The notes below the pieces were generated by a model. That model made no database searches. It was not told the DNA's origin and was given only the letters and a program-made list of their open reading frames with translations. Shown here in pieces: positions 33,518 to 41,752 of a DNA stretch of 64,000 nt (the stretch's first letter is position 1; each line of letters opens with the position of its first letter). This DNA comes from Labrenzia sp. 011 (GTDB taxonomy: Bacteria > Pseudomonadota > Alphaproteobacteria > Rhizobiales > Stappiaceae): positions 1-64,000 of the forward strand of contig NZ_QCYM01000004.1 in assembly GCF_003075075.1 (NCBI RefSeq), read 5' to 3'. The translations under genes were made by a program, and so were the position numbers.

Positions 33518-34894
33518 ATGAAACTTGCAAAACTTGCTCTAGGTTTAGGGTTGGGCCTGACGACGGCCCTATCGAGTTTCTCTGCTTTGGCAGAAACGAT
33601 TACCATTGGCATCGGTCATCAGAGCACCGTCACGAACACGGTGCCTGGAGGCATCATTCTTGAGAAACTGGAACTTCTGCAAAAGCATCTGCCCACGACC
33701 GGAAAGTATGCCGACGCCGAGTATGAGGTCATCTACAAGGATTACACGTCCGGCCCTCCGATCACCAACCAGATGCTGGCCGGAAAGCTGGCCTTCGGTG
33801 TCATGGGTGACTACCCGTTGATCGTCAACGGGGCGAAATTCGAAGAGAGTGGATCGGAAGAAAGTCGGTTCATCGCCATCACAGGCTACAATCTCAAAGG
33901 GACGGGCAATGGTATCGTCGTGCCGGTTTCTTCAGATGTCTATTCCATCGACCAGCTGGCCGGCAAATCCGTGTCCACGCCAGTCGGCAGTGCGGCCTGG
34001 GGAATGTTGCTGAAGGTCCTTCGTGACAACGACCTGACCGACAAGGTCACCGTGGTCAACCAGTCACCGCCGGTCGGGGTCAACAACATCGCCCAGGGCA
34101 AGATCGGCGCGCATATCGATTTCTGTCCCTGGTCGGAAGTGATGGAGTTCCGTGGAACGGGCCGCAAGATCTACGACGGCAGCGAGGCTGGCATTCCAAC
34201 GTTCCATGGTACGGTTGTCGCAACGAGCTTTGCGGAAAAGTACCCGGAAATCGTCCAGGCCTATGTCGATGCGACACTTGAAGCTCAGGAATGGATCGCC
34301 GCGGACCCGGTAACCGCTGCCGTCAAGGTTTCGGAATGGACGGGGATCGAGAAGGAAGTCCTGTATCTCTACTTCTCCAAGGGGGGCATCTCGACCTTCG
34401 AGGCATCCGTGAAGCCGCAATGGGTTGATGCCCTGAAGTACGACCACGACTTGCTGGTCAAGGAAAAGGGCATCCCGCCGCTGACTTTCGACAAGTGGGT
34501 CGACGAAACCTATGTCAAGGCTGCCTATGCCGCCAAGGGCGTGGATTACGACACGCTTGCCGCGACGGTTGTCGACACGAAAGAGGCCAATGTCGGCCTG
34601 CCGGTGGAGTTCTGGCACCCGCGTGACGGCATTCAGCAGTTCCAGACAATATCCGAGATGCTGAACGCCATCGCCGAGGTTGGAAACACGGGCTTCAAGC
34701 TCAATGCAATCTATGTCTACGACAAGCCGAGCGGCCTGAAACTCTTCGGCAACACCGCATTCTTCGTCAAATTCGGCGCGGACGAATATGCAGCCTTCAT
34801 GCGCAAGGGGGATGCAGACGCCTTCGCCGCGGAAGCCGAAGGCGAGGTTCTCGACCTGCCGACCGCGGTCGCTGCGTACGTTCCGACCGAATAA
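33518..34894 (+). CDS. ABC transporter periplasmic substrate-binding protein (NitT/TauT class, long form)
   Basis: 458 residues, about 120 longer than common SsuA/TauA proteins. The signal peptide is MKLAKLALGLGLG to ALAE, cleaved near residue 24. The core TITIGIGHQSTVTN and DQLAGKSVSTPVGSAAWGML fit the NMT1/SsuA fold. The extra C-terminal part (about 330-458; VGLPVEFWHPRDGIQQFQ) is not one I recognise. I chose the ATG at 33518 with AGGGGA 6 bases upstream. Transcription from the sigma-54 promoter means the importer needs an enhancer-binding activator. The ligand may be a sulfonate or another nitrogen/sulfur compound, not determinable here. Confidence 0.87.
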   Translation: MKLAKLALGLGLGLTTALSSFSALAETITIGIGHQSTVTNTVPGGIILEKLELLQKHLPTTGKYADAEYEVIYKDYTSGPPITNQMLAGKLAFGVMGDYPLIVNGAKFEESGSEESRFIAITGYNLKGTGNGIVVPVSSDVYSIDQLAGKSVSTPVGSAAWGMLLKVLRDNDLTDKVTVVNQSPPVGVNNIAQGKIGAHIDFCPWSEVMEFRGTGRKIYDGSEAGIPTFHGTVVATSFAEKYPEIVQAYVDATLEAQEWIAADPVTAAVKVSEWTGIEKEVLYLYFSKGGISTFEASVKPQWVDALKYDHDLLVKEKGIPPLTFDKWVDETYVKAAYAAKGVDYDTLAATVVDTKEANVGLPVEFWHPRDGIQQFQTISEMLNAIAEVGNTGFKLNAIYVYDKPSGLKLFGNTAFFVKFGADEYAAFMRKGDADAFAAEAEGEVLDLPTAVAAYVPTE

Positions 34895-34905
34895 CAATGA
34901 CACCA

Positions 34906-34933
34906 GGGATGCCGGGCTTTCGGCATCCCTTTT
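34906..34933 (+). terminator. Terminator/attenuator after the binding-protein gene
   Basis: GGGATGCCG-GGCTTT-CGGCATCCC is followed by four T. It lies inside the importer operon and probably lowers permease and ATPase expression relative to the binding protein. Confidence 0.8.
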
Positions 34934-34982
34934 CGCCTGCAGCCGCACCGTTGGCGCATCGTGGCATCGAGGGAGAATGAGA

Positions 34983-35927
34983 ATGACCATCAGTGGACAG
35001 AGTTCCAGTGCGTTGAAGGACGATCAAACGCCGCTCTCTGAACAGTCCTCCACACAGACAGAACAAGACGCCGGTGTTGCGGACGTGACCATCAACCGGA
35101 ACCTGAACGAGGTTCTTCCTATCCGGAATGTCTTCGCATCTGCGGTGGCGATCATCAGGAAGCATGCTCTGCAGACGAGCATCAGCGTGATGTCCCTGGT
35201 CGTTGGAGTATATCTCTGGCATCTGGCCACGGCCTACAAGGTCGACCTGTACATCAACTTCCAGAATGTTCCGCCTCCGCTGAAAGTCTGGTCGGCGTTT
35301 TGGACCCATATGGGCCAGGCGGACTTCTACATTCACATGGCGGTTTCGATGCAACGCATCCTGACAGCCTATCTGACGGCAGCCGTTCTGGGCATCGTCA
35401 TCGGCGTTCTCATGGGGCGTTCGAGGATCGCCCGGTCAGTGGTCTACCCCTATATCGAGATTCTGCGTCCGATTCCGGCCGTCGCCTGGATTCCTCTCGC
35501 CATCCTCATGTGGCCAACGGAAGAGGGGTCGATCGTGTTCATCACGTTATTGGGGGCATTGTTTCCGATTATCCTGAATACGCTTCACGGCGTCGAGCAG
35601 ACCCCGGAAGTGCTCGTGCGCGCGGCAAAATCCCTGGGGGCCTCCAGGCTTCAGATCTTCCGGCATGTCATCCTGCCGGCTGCACTGCCATCAATTTCCG
35701 CGGGGCTTGCCATCGGGATGGGTGTGAGCTGGTTCTCGCTTCTGGCCGGCGAGATCATCTCGGGTCAATACGGCATCGGCTATTTCACTTGGGACGCCTA
35801 TTCCCTGATCAACTTTCCCGACATCGTTGTCGGCATGTTGGTGATCGGCTGTCTCGGTACGCTTTCGACCTACGCCGTCAGGCTGGCGATGAAACCCTTT
35901 TTGGCATGGCAGAAGCGGTCACGCTGA
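34983..35927 (+). CDS. ABC transporter permease (NitT/TauT class)
   Basis: 314 residues. There is a hydrophilic N-terminal tail of about 60 residues, then six membrane segments. The coupling loop is AAKSLGASRLQIFRHVILPAALPSI, followed by SWFSLLAGEIISGQYGIGY, both characteristic of SsuC/TauC. GGGAGA lies upstream of the ATG at 34983; an ATG six bases earlier is possible. It works with the preceding binding protein and following ATPase. The long tail is unusual but has no recognised motif. Confidence 0.9.
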   Translation: MTISGQSSSALKDDQTPLSEQSSTQTEQDAGVADVTINRNLNEVLPIRNVFASAVAIIRKHALQTSISVMSLVVGVYLWHLATAYKVDLYINFQNVPPPLKVWSAFWTHMGQADFYIHMAVSMQRILTAYLTAAVLGIVIGVLMGRSRIARSVVYPYIEILRPIPAVAWIPLAILMWPTEEGSIVFITLLGALFPIILNTLHGVEQTPEVLVRAAKSLGASRLQIFRHVILPAALPSISAGLAIGMGVSWFSLLAGEIISGQYGIGYFTWDAYSLINFPDIVVGMLVIGCLGTLSTYAVRLAMKPFLAWQKRSR

Positions 35928-35998
35928 CCGGACACGCGCCCATCCGGTCAGGCTCCAGTCATGTCAACAATTCTCAACTGTTCAGAGAGGGGACAGTC

Positions 35999-36853
35999 AT
36001 GAACACCCAGGTCGTCAATTTGAAGGAACACATCAATCCCAGGGACGGGCACCCGAAGAGTCCGGGTAGCGGTCATATCGTGATCGAAGATGTCGAGATC
36101 ACTTTCGGCGCGGGCGCGGAACGGAACCATGCGGTGACGCGGACAAGTCTCGATATCAAACCCGGAGAGTTCGTTTGCATCCTCGGACCGTCCGGTTGCG
36201 GCAAATCCACCCTGCTCAACAGCATCGCGGGTTATGTCAGCCCGACCCACGGCAATGTGAGTGTCGATGACAGGAAGGTCGTGGGGCCAGGGCCGGACAG
36301 GGGAATGGTCTTCCAGCAATATTCCCTGTTTCCGTGGAAAACTATCCGCGACAACATTGCCTTCGGACCTAAGGTGGCTGGCCGCAGCACGGTGGAATGC
36401 GGCTCCATTGCGAACACCTTTCTGGAAATGGTGGGTCTGACAAAATTCGCCAACAAATATCCCGCCGAACTGTCCGGCGGCATGCAGCAGCGTGTCGGCA
36501 TTGCCCGGGCGCTCGCCAATTATCCTTCTGTCCTGTTGATGGATGAACCCTTCGGTGCGCTCGATGCCCAGACACGTCTGGTCATGCAGGAAAACCTCCT
36601 GAACATCTGGGCGGATTTCGGGATTACCGTCGTCTTCGTCACCCACGACGTGGACGAGGCGATCTTTCTAGCCGACCGCGTTTTGATCATGAGCGCCAGC
36701 CCGGGGTCCGTGATTGCGGATCTGGAAGTGCCTCTGCCCCGCCCCCGGGATCCGGCCATGGCAATCTCGGAGGATTTTCTGGAGCTCAAGAAACTCTGCC
36801 TGGAGCGGATCAGGGCGGAAAGCACGAGGGCATTCGAGCAGCAGAATTCGTAA
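35999..36853 (+). CDS. ABC transporter ATP-binding protein (NitT/TauT class)
   Basis: 284 residues. Walker A is GPSGCGKST, the Q-loop lies in MVFQQYSLFPWKT, the signature is LSGGMQQR, Walker B is VLLMDEPFGALD, and the switch His lies in FVTHDVDEAIFLADR. The first 30 residues before the core are extra. GAGGGGA lies 8 bases before the ATG at 35999, which is 71 bases after the permease gene. It energises the importer whose genes precede it. Confidence 0.93.
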   Translation: MNTQVVNLKEHINPRDGHPKSPGSGHIVIEDVEITFGAGAERNHAVTRTSLDIKPGEFVCILGPSGCGKSTLLNSIAGYVSPTHGNVSVDDRKVVGPGPDRGMVFQQYSLFPWKTIRDNIAFGPKVAGRSTVECGSIANTFLEMVGLTKFANKYPAELSGGMQQRVGIARALANYPSVLLMDEPFGALDAQTRLVMQENLLNIWADFGITVVFVTHDVDEAIFLADRVLIMSASPGSVIADLEVPLPRPRDPAMAISEDFLELKKLCLERIRAESTRAFEQQNS

Positions 36854-36895
36854 TTGGGTCAATCAGAATTTTCAACCGGACGCGATGAGGGACGC

Positions 36896-37660
36896 ATGAA
36901 ACATATGTTGGCAGAAACCTCCACTTCTTCCAGGATGGATGCAGGCGAGCGCGACCGGGTTTCGGCGGTCTATTTGAGCGAGGAACTGGGCGATCTGGAC
37001 GAAGGTGCAAATTTCCTGAACCGTCTCTCAGGTGCCGAATTGGAAGCCGCTTGCGCTGCCGGCAGTTCGTGCTCCTTTTCAAAGGGGGAGGGCGTGTTTT
37101 TCCAAGGAGACCAACACAACGGAATCTGGTTGATCGAGGAGGGAGCAGTGCGCACCTTCTATGTCGGGCCGTCGGGCCGGGAGATCACCCTGGCCTATTG
37201 GACGCCGGGTCACTTTATCGGCGGGCCGGAGGTGTTCGGCGGCGGGACACATATGTGGTCCGCTGATGCCCAGACGGATTCCCGTCTTCTCTATCTTACC
37301 GGCAGCAGCATCCGCCGGCTCGTGGATACCATTCCAAGCTTCGCGGTTTGCCTCATCAACGGCCTTGTCGCCAAGGGCAAATGCTATTCCGCGCTTGTGC
37401 AGATGCTGGGGACGCGCTCCGTCACCGAGCGCCTGGCCCAGCTGCTGATCATCCTGGGCGATACGCACGGACGACAGGAGGGTAACAGGCTGCTGATTGA
37501 ACGAAAGATTACCCACGAACATCTGGCAACCATCGTCGGCTCCACCCGCCAGTGGGTAACGATGACCCTCGACAAGTTTCAGAAAAAGGGACTGATCACG
37601 ATTGGGCGCTCACAGATCCGGATCGAGAACTACGAAATGCTCCAGAGCATGGCCTCCTGA
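36896..37660 (+). CDS. Crp/Fnr family regulator closing the importer operon
   Basis: 254 residues. The effector barrel spans about 40-150 (GEGVFFQGDQHNGIWLIEEGAVRTFYVGPSGREITLAYWTPGHFIGGPEVF), with a dimer helix and a C-terminal HTH with ITHEHLATIVGSTRQWVTMTLDKFQ. Cysteines do not form the FNR N-terminal cluster motif. The ATG at 36896 has GAGGGA three bases upstream, so the next ATG at 36905 is a fair alternative. It follows the ATPase by 42 bases with no terminator, so it is likely co-expressed and pathway-specific. Effector unknown. Confidence 0.87.
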   Translation: MKHMLAETSTSSRMDAGERDRVSAVYLSEELGDLDEGANFLNRLSGAELEAACAAGSSCSFSKGEGVFFQGDQHNGIWLIEEGAVRTFYVGPSGREITLAYWTPGHFIGGPEVFGGGTHMWSADAQTDSRLLYLTGSSIRRLVDTIPSFAVCLINGLVAKGKCYSALVQMLGTRSVTERLAQLLIILGDTHGRQEGNRLLIERKITHEHLATIVGSTRQWVTMTLDKFQKKGLITIGRSQIRIENYEMLQSMAS

Positions 37661-37851
37661 TCGCCGGTCGCGTTCGGGGCGGCAATTGTGGTGGGGTTAT
37701 GCCGATGGCTTGTTGGGATACCCGGCCCTTCTCGATGCTGCCGGCCGTCCCCCCGACAATCTCCGGCATCATAAAAAGAATTAGATAATCCCGATCCAGC
37801 AGGTATCGTGCTCCTCAGGTTTTCGGCTGATACCTTGAGGGAACGAATGTG

Positions 37852-38679
37852 ATGCAAGACTTTGTCCGGGCGATATTGGCAACGGCCATCCTGTTATCGC
37901 CATATGCCGGCGTTGCAACGGCGGAGGAAATGCCGCTTTTCGATGCGCATATCCATTACAGTCACGATGCGGTCAAACAGGTGCCGCCTCGTCAGGCGGC
38001 CAAGATCCTCCGCGACGCCGGGATAAGGAAAGCGCTTGTTTCGAGTTCCGACGATGACGGCACCCAGAAGCTCCATGAAGCGGCCCCGGATATCGTTGTG
38101 CCATCGCTGCGTCCCTACCGCCGCCGCGGCGAGACGCGTACGTGGGTGGATGACGAGAGCGTCATTGCCTACATCGAGGACCGTCTCTCGAGGTTCAAGT
38201 ACAAGGCCATCGGAGAATTCCATGCCTATGGGAGCGATATCGACAAACCTGTCGTTCAGCGCATGATTGCCCTCGCGAAGGAAAACGGTCTTCTGCTTCA
38301 TGCGCATTCGGATGCGGATGCGATCGATCGCATTTTCAGCACCTGGCCCGGGGCGAAGGTGCTCTGGGCGCATTCCGGCTTCGAGTCTGCGGAGGAGGTC
38401 GGACAGATGTTGGGCAAACACGAAAATCTCTGGAGTGATCTCGCTTTCCGCTCCGAGCACGGCAGTGGCGGCTCGGTGCCTGCCAACTGGCGCGCGGTGT
38501 TTGAGGCGTTTCCGGAACGTTTCATGATCGGAACGGACACATTTGCCCCGGAGCGCTGGTACTACATCAAGTCGCACGCGGATTTCTCCCGCGCCTGGCT
38601 GAAGGATCTGCCACAGGATCTGGCCCGGAACATCGGGTACAGCAACGCGGAACGCATGCTGGAGGCCGTGGGCCAGTGA
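37852..38679 (+). CDS. Exported amidohydrolase-superfamily protein
   Basis: 275 residues. A signal peptide (about residues 1-25, ending AGVATAEE) is followed by a metal-dependent TIM-barrel hydrolase: PLFDAHIHYS is the first metal site, LLLHAHSDADA and LWAHSGFES give later histidines, and RFMIGTDTFAPERW gives the acidic site. These match the amidohydrolase-2-type fold. The substrate is unknown. The stop overlaps the next start (GTGA). It heads a three-gene set with a FixH-like protein and a di-heme peroxidase, all exported. Confidence 0.83.
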   Translation: MQDFVRAILATAILLSPYAGVATAEEMPLFDAHIHYSHDAVKQVPPRQAAKILRDAGIRKALVSSSDDDGTQKLHEAAPDIVVPSLRPYRRRGETRTWVDDESVIAYIEDRLSRFKYKAIGEFHAYGSDIDKPVVQRMIALAKENGLLLHAHSDADAIDRIFSTWPGAKVLWAHSGFESAEEVGQMLGKHENLWSDLAFRSEHGSGGSVPANWRAVFEAFPERFMIGTDTFAPERWYYIKSHADFSRAWLKDLPQDLARNIGYSNAERMLEAVGQ

Positions 38680-39083
38680 GGAAGCGGGTCTGTCTTGCCG
38701 TCTGTCTTGCGATGGCCGTGCCGGCCTGTGCGCAGGCCGACTGTCCCGTGCCCGAAGGCTGGCTTGCCCTGCAGCCTGTCGGGGCGTCGGATGCGGTCGT
38801 TGCCGTTCAGCTGCCCTCAACGCCATTGCCGGTTGGAGAGCTGTTCGATATCGAGGTCAGCGTGTGCGATCCGCAGGACGGAAACCTGCCGCTTGCGAGG
38901 GCGGATGCCATGATGCCGGCGCACAGGCACGGAATGAACTATCGCCCCGAGATTGCGGGCCATGGTCCAAACCTTCATACGGTCAAGGGATTCATGTTTC
39001 ACATGCCGGGAGCCTGGCAGATCAGCATTGAGCTGGGGGCGGTCGAACGGCAGCGTTTCGTTCTGGGCGTGACGGCGGAATGA
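38676..39083 (+). CDS. FixH/YtkA-like periplasmic protein
   Basis: 135 residues starting with GTG. A signal peptide runs to about residue 22 (AVPACAQA), followed by a single Ig-like beta domain. The ADAMMPAHRHGMNYRPE region and the later GFMFHMPGAWQISIEL are typical of FixH/YtkA-like domains, with His/Met residues that could bind copper. It overlaps both neighbours by four bases, so all three proteins are made together. Function unproven; a metal or partner role for the di-heme enzyme is plausible. Confidence 0.75.
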   Translation: MRKRVCLAVCLAMAVPACAQADCPVPEGWLALQPVGASDAVVAVQLPSTPLPVGELFDIEVSVCDPQDGNLPLARADAMMPAHRHGMNYRPEIAGHGPNLHTVKGFMFHMPGAWQISIELGAVERQRFVLGVTAE

Positions 39084-40219
39084 TCAGGTTTCGCCGTCTT
39101 CTGGCGGGCTTGCTGCTCTTCCTTGGTGCCGGCGCTGCAGGGGCGCAGGGCGTTCTGCTGGATCAGGGGGAAATTGACGCCGCCTTGTTGCACGGTCCGT
39201 GGCCGCCCCCCCGGACCGGCGACCCGAGCAACCGGGTTTCCGGCATCCCCGAGGCCATCGAGCTTGGCAGGATCCTGTTTTCAAGCCCGGCTCTGTCGTC
39301 CGGTGGCCGGCTCAGTTGCGCCAGTTGCCACGATCCTGACAACGGCTTCACGGACGGGCTCGAAACGGCAAGATCGCATGTCGGGCGGCTTGACCGGAAC
39401 ACGCAGGGTCTTTTCAATCTGGCAGGCATGCGCTGGTTCGGCTGGGACGGGCGCAGCGACAGTCTCTGGGCACAAAGCCTGTTGCCGATCATCCGCAGCG
39501 ACGAGATGGCGCTCGATGTCGGCCAGATTGCGGACGCGCTGCAAGACGGACCGCTCCGCGAGCGCTATGAGGGCTTGTTCGGGCCGGCTGACAGTCAGGC
39601 GCCTGACCGGAATCTGGCAAATGTCGGCAAGGCGCTCGCCGCCTATATCGAAACGATCACGACCGGCAAGACACCTTTCGACAGGTTCCGGGATGCCCTG
39701 GAGGCCGGAGACCTGGAGGCTGCGGCCGCTTATCCGGAGGACGCCCAGCGTGGCTTCAGGATTTTTGCAGGCAAGGGCAAATGCACCTTCTGTCATGTCG
39801 GACCGTTGTTTTCCAACAGCGAATTTCACGATGCCGGTGTTCCCTATTTCGTCGAACCCACGCGGGTCGACACGGGGCGTCACGGCGGTATCGAGGCGCT
39901 TCTCGGCAGCCGGTTTACCTTGAGAGGCGCGTTTTCCGACGATCCGGCCAAGACGGGCGCATGGAAAGTGGAGCGACTGGTGCGGTCTCACGACGATTTC
40001 GGAACGTTTCGAACCCCGAGCCTGCGCGAGCTCACCAGGACCGCTCCATACATGCACAACGGCAGCCTTGCGACGTTACGCGATGTGGTGAACCATTACT
40101 CCACCATCGATCTGGAACGCATGCATACGGACGGCGAGGCAATTCTCGAGCCGCTGGATCTGTCAGAGCGGGAGACCGCCGATCTGGTTGCATTTCTGGA
40201 AAGCCTGTCCACACGGTAA
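39080..40219 (+). CDS. Di-heme cytochrome c peroxidase (MauG/CcpA family)
   Basis: 379 residues. The signal peptide ends near AAGAQG. Two c-heme sites are CASCH (about residue 83) and CTFCH (about 235), and the late APYMHNGSLATLRDVV loop is the family signature. It is a periplasmic enzyme that could reduce peroxide or modify a protein partner as MauG does. It is translationally coupled to the FixH-like protein. No methylamine dehydrogenase genes are present, so a MauG role is not supported. Confidence 0.9.
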   Translation: MIRFRRLLAGLLLFLGAGAAGAQGVLLDQGEIDAALLHGPWPPPRTGDPSNRVSGIPEAIELGRILFSSPALSSGGRLSCASCHDPDNGFTDGLETARSHVGRLDRNTQGLFNLAGMRWFGWDGRSDSLWAQSLLPIIRSDEMALDVGQIADALQDGPLRERYEGLFGPADSQAPDRNLANVGKALAAYIETITTGKTPFDRFRDALEAGDLEAAAAYPEDAQRGFRIFAGKGKCTFCHVGPLFSNSEFHDAGVPYFVEPTRVDTGRHGGIEALLGSRFTLRGAFSDDPAKTGAWKVERLVRSHDDFGTFRTPSLRELTRTAPYMHNGSLATLRDVVNHYSTIDLERMHTDGEAILEPLDLSERETADLVAFLESLSTR

Positions 40220-40312
40220 ACCGCCGATCGCCTTTCCGGCCGGCCGGGAATTTCAGCTTCGGTCTGTGGCGATCAGGTGCGGGAGGCGGGCGCGGAGCGC
40301 GATCGCCGGTCC

Positions 40313-40349
40313 CGGTTACAAACGGTTACACTTCAACAAACTCCGTTAC
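40313..40349. repeat. Phased GTTAC repeats upstream of the RND genes
   Basis: CGGTTACA occurs at 40313 and 40323, and CGTTAC again in phase at 40344. The 10- and 20-base spacing places the copies on one DNA face, as for tandem regulator half-sites. An adjacent TTAC...GTAA dyad spans about 40346-40360. Confidence 0.4.
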
Positions 40350-40429
40350 TTGAATTGTAAGGCTTCCGATCGGATAGAAGGGTAAGGATGTTGGTGGGAG
40401 GCTCACTCCAGGATCAGTGAAAAGTTCAA

Positions 40430-41752
40430 ATGAAACATCTCGCAAGTTTTCTTGCCGCTGCGATTCTGATCGCAGGCGTTTATGTCTACCAATTCGGTTT
40501 GCCATCCATTGCAGGGTTGCCGGGGCAGACTGCCGGGGTGTCTCAGGAGACCGCCAGGTCAGGCGCTGCGAATGCGCAGGGGCAACCTGCACGACGCGCT
40601 GCGGCGGGCGGTCCGGGAACAGGTGGTCCGGGCCCCGGCGGCCGCGGACGGGCCCAGGGGGCGACCTATGTGACCACGGCAGCCGTTGTCATGCAGCCCT
40701 ATGCGGATGAGTACAGCGCGATCGGTACCGGTGTGGCGCAAAAGAGCGTCACATTGATTTCCGAAGTGTCCGGCCAGATCAGGGACGTGCTTTTCAAAGG
40801 CACGCCCTTTGTCTCAAAGGGGGATCTCCTGATTCAGCTCGATGACACGAGCGAACGGATCAACGTGGAAATCGCAAAGGCCAATCTGGTAAAGGCCCAG
40901 GACAGTCTGGAACGTTACCAGGCCCTTCAGAAGGTGAACAGCGGTGTGGTACCGCAGGTCACCATAAAGGAAGCGGAAGCCGCGCTCGCCATCGCCAAGG
41001 GCAATCTGGCACTTGCGGAGGAAGCCGTTAAGGACCTGGCCATCCGCGCACCGATAGACGGCAGACTGGGTCTGACCGAATTCGAGACCGGTGACTACCT
41101 GTCCAGCGGCAGCAAAATCGCCGAAATCAACAACACCGACACAATCCTTGTGAATTTCGAATTGCCCGAGCGCGCGATCTCCATCCTGAAGCTCGGCATG
41201 CCCGTGCGCGCGATCACGCTCTCGAAACCGGGGCAGGTGTTCGGTGGCGAGATTACCGCATTCGACAGTGTGATTGACGAAGCGACCCGGACAATCACGG
41301 TCAGGGCGGAAATCGACAACCCGGAAGGTCTGCTCTGGCCGGGCATGACATTCACCATTCACCTGGAAGAAGTCAGTGAGCCTGTCGCGTCCATTCCGGC
41401 CATGGCGATGACCTGGACACGCGAGGGCACCAGGGTCTGGGTCGAGGACGGAGGACGTGTCCAGCCCGTTCCTGTCGTTTTCCGAAAGCGGATCGATGAC
41501 ACGATCTGGGTGGAAGGTGACCTGAAACCGGGCACGAAGGTGGTTGTCGATGGCGTGCACAAGCTGCGCCCGGGGCTTCAGGTGCTGGTCGCCGGACCGG
41601 CGAGCGGAGACAATACCGCGTCGCTCGAGACCTGGCAGGGGGATCAGGCCGCCGGCGGGCAGGTCGCCCGGGCCAGGCTTGCGCAGGTTGTCCCGCCCGA
41701 CGGGACGGTGCAGGAAACGGCCGGGCCGAAAGACGCGGATACCGTCCGATGA
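40430..41752 (+). CDS. RND efflux periplasmic adaptor (membrane fusion) protein
   Basis: 440 residues. An N-terminal membrane anchor or signal is followed by a Gly/Pro/Arg-rich linker at about 48-75. The hairpin and lipoyl parts are GTGVAQKSVTLISEVSGQIRDV and LAIRAPIDGRLGLTEFETGDYL. Residues 200-330 form the beta-barrel. It links the inner-membrane pump with an outer-membrane channel; no TolC-like gene is in the window. The stop overlaps the pump start (ATGA). The Gly-rich linker is longer than usual. Confidence 0.92.
   Translation: MKHLASFLAAAILIAGVYVYQFGLPSIAGLPGQTAGVSQETARSGAANAQGQPARRAAAGGPGTGGPGPGGRGRAQGATYVTTAAVVMQPYADEYSAIGTGVAQKSVTLISEVSGQIRDVLFKGTPFVSKGDLLIQLDDTSERINVEIAKANLVKAQDSLERYQALQKVNSGVVPQVTIKEAEAALAIAKGNLALAEEAVKDLAIRAPIDGRLGLTEFETGDYLSSGSKIAEINNTDTILVNFELPERAISILKLGMPVRAITLSKPGQVFGGEITAFDSVIDEATRTITVRAEIDNPEGLLWPGMTFTIHLEEVSEPVASIPAMAMTWTREGTRVWVEDGGRVQPVPVVFRKRIDDTIWVEGDLKPGTKVVVDGVHKLRPGLQVLVAGPASGDNTASLETWQGDQAAGGQVARARLAQVVPPDGTVQETAGPKDADTVR

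Noticed and set aside
39080-40219. Naming the di-heme protein MauG
   Set aside because: No mau structural genes are nearby; the family match alone does not fix the substrate.
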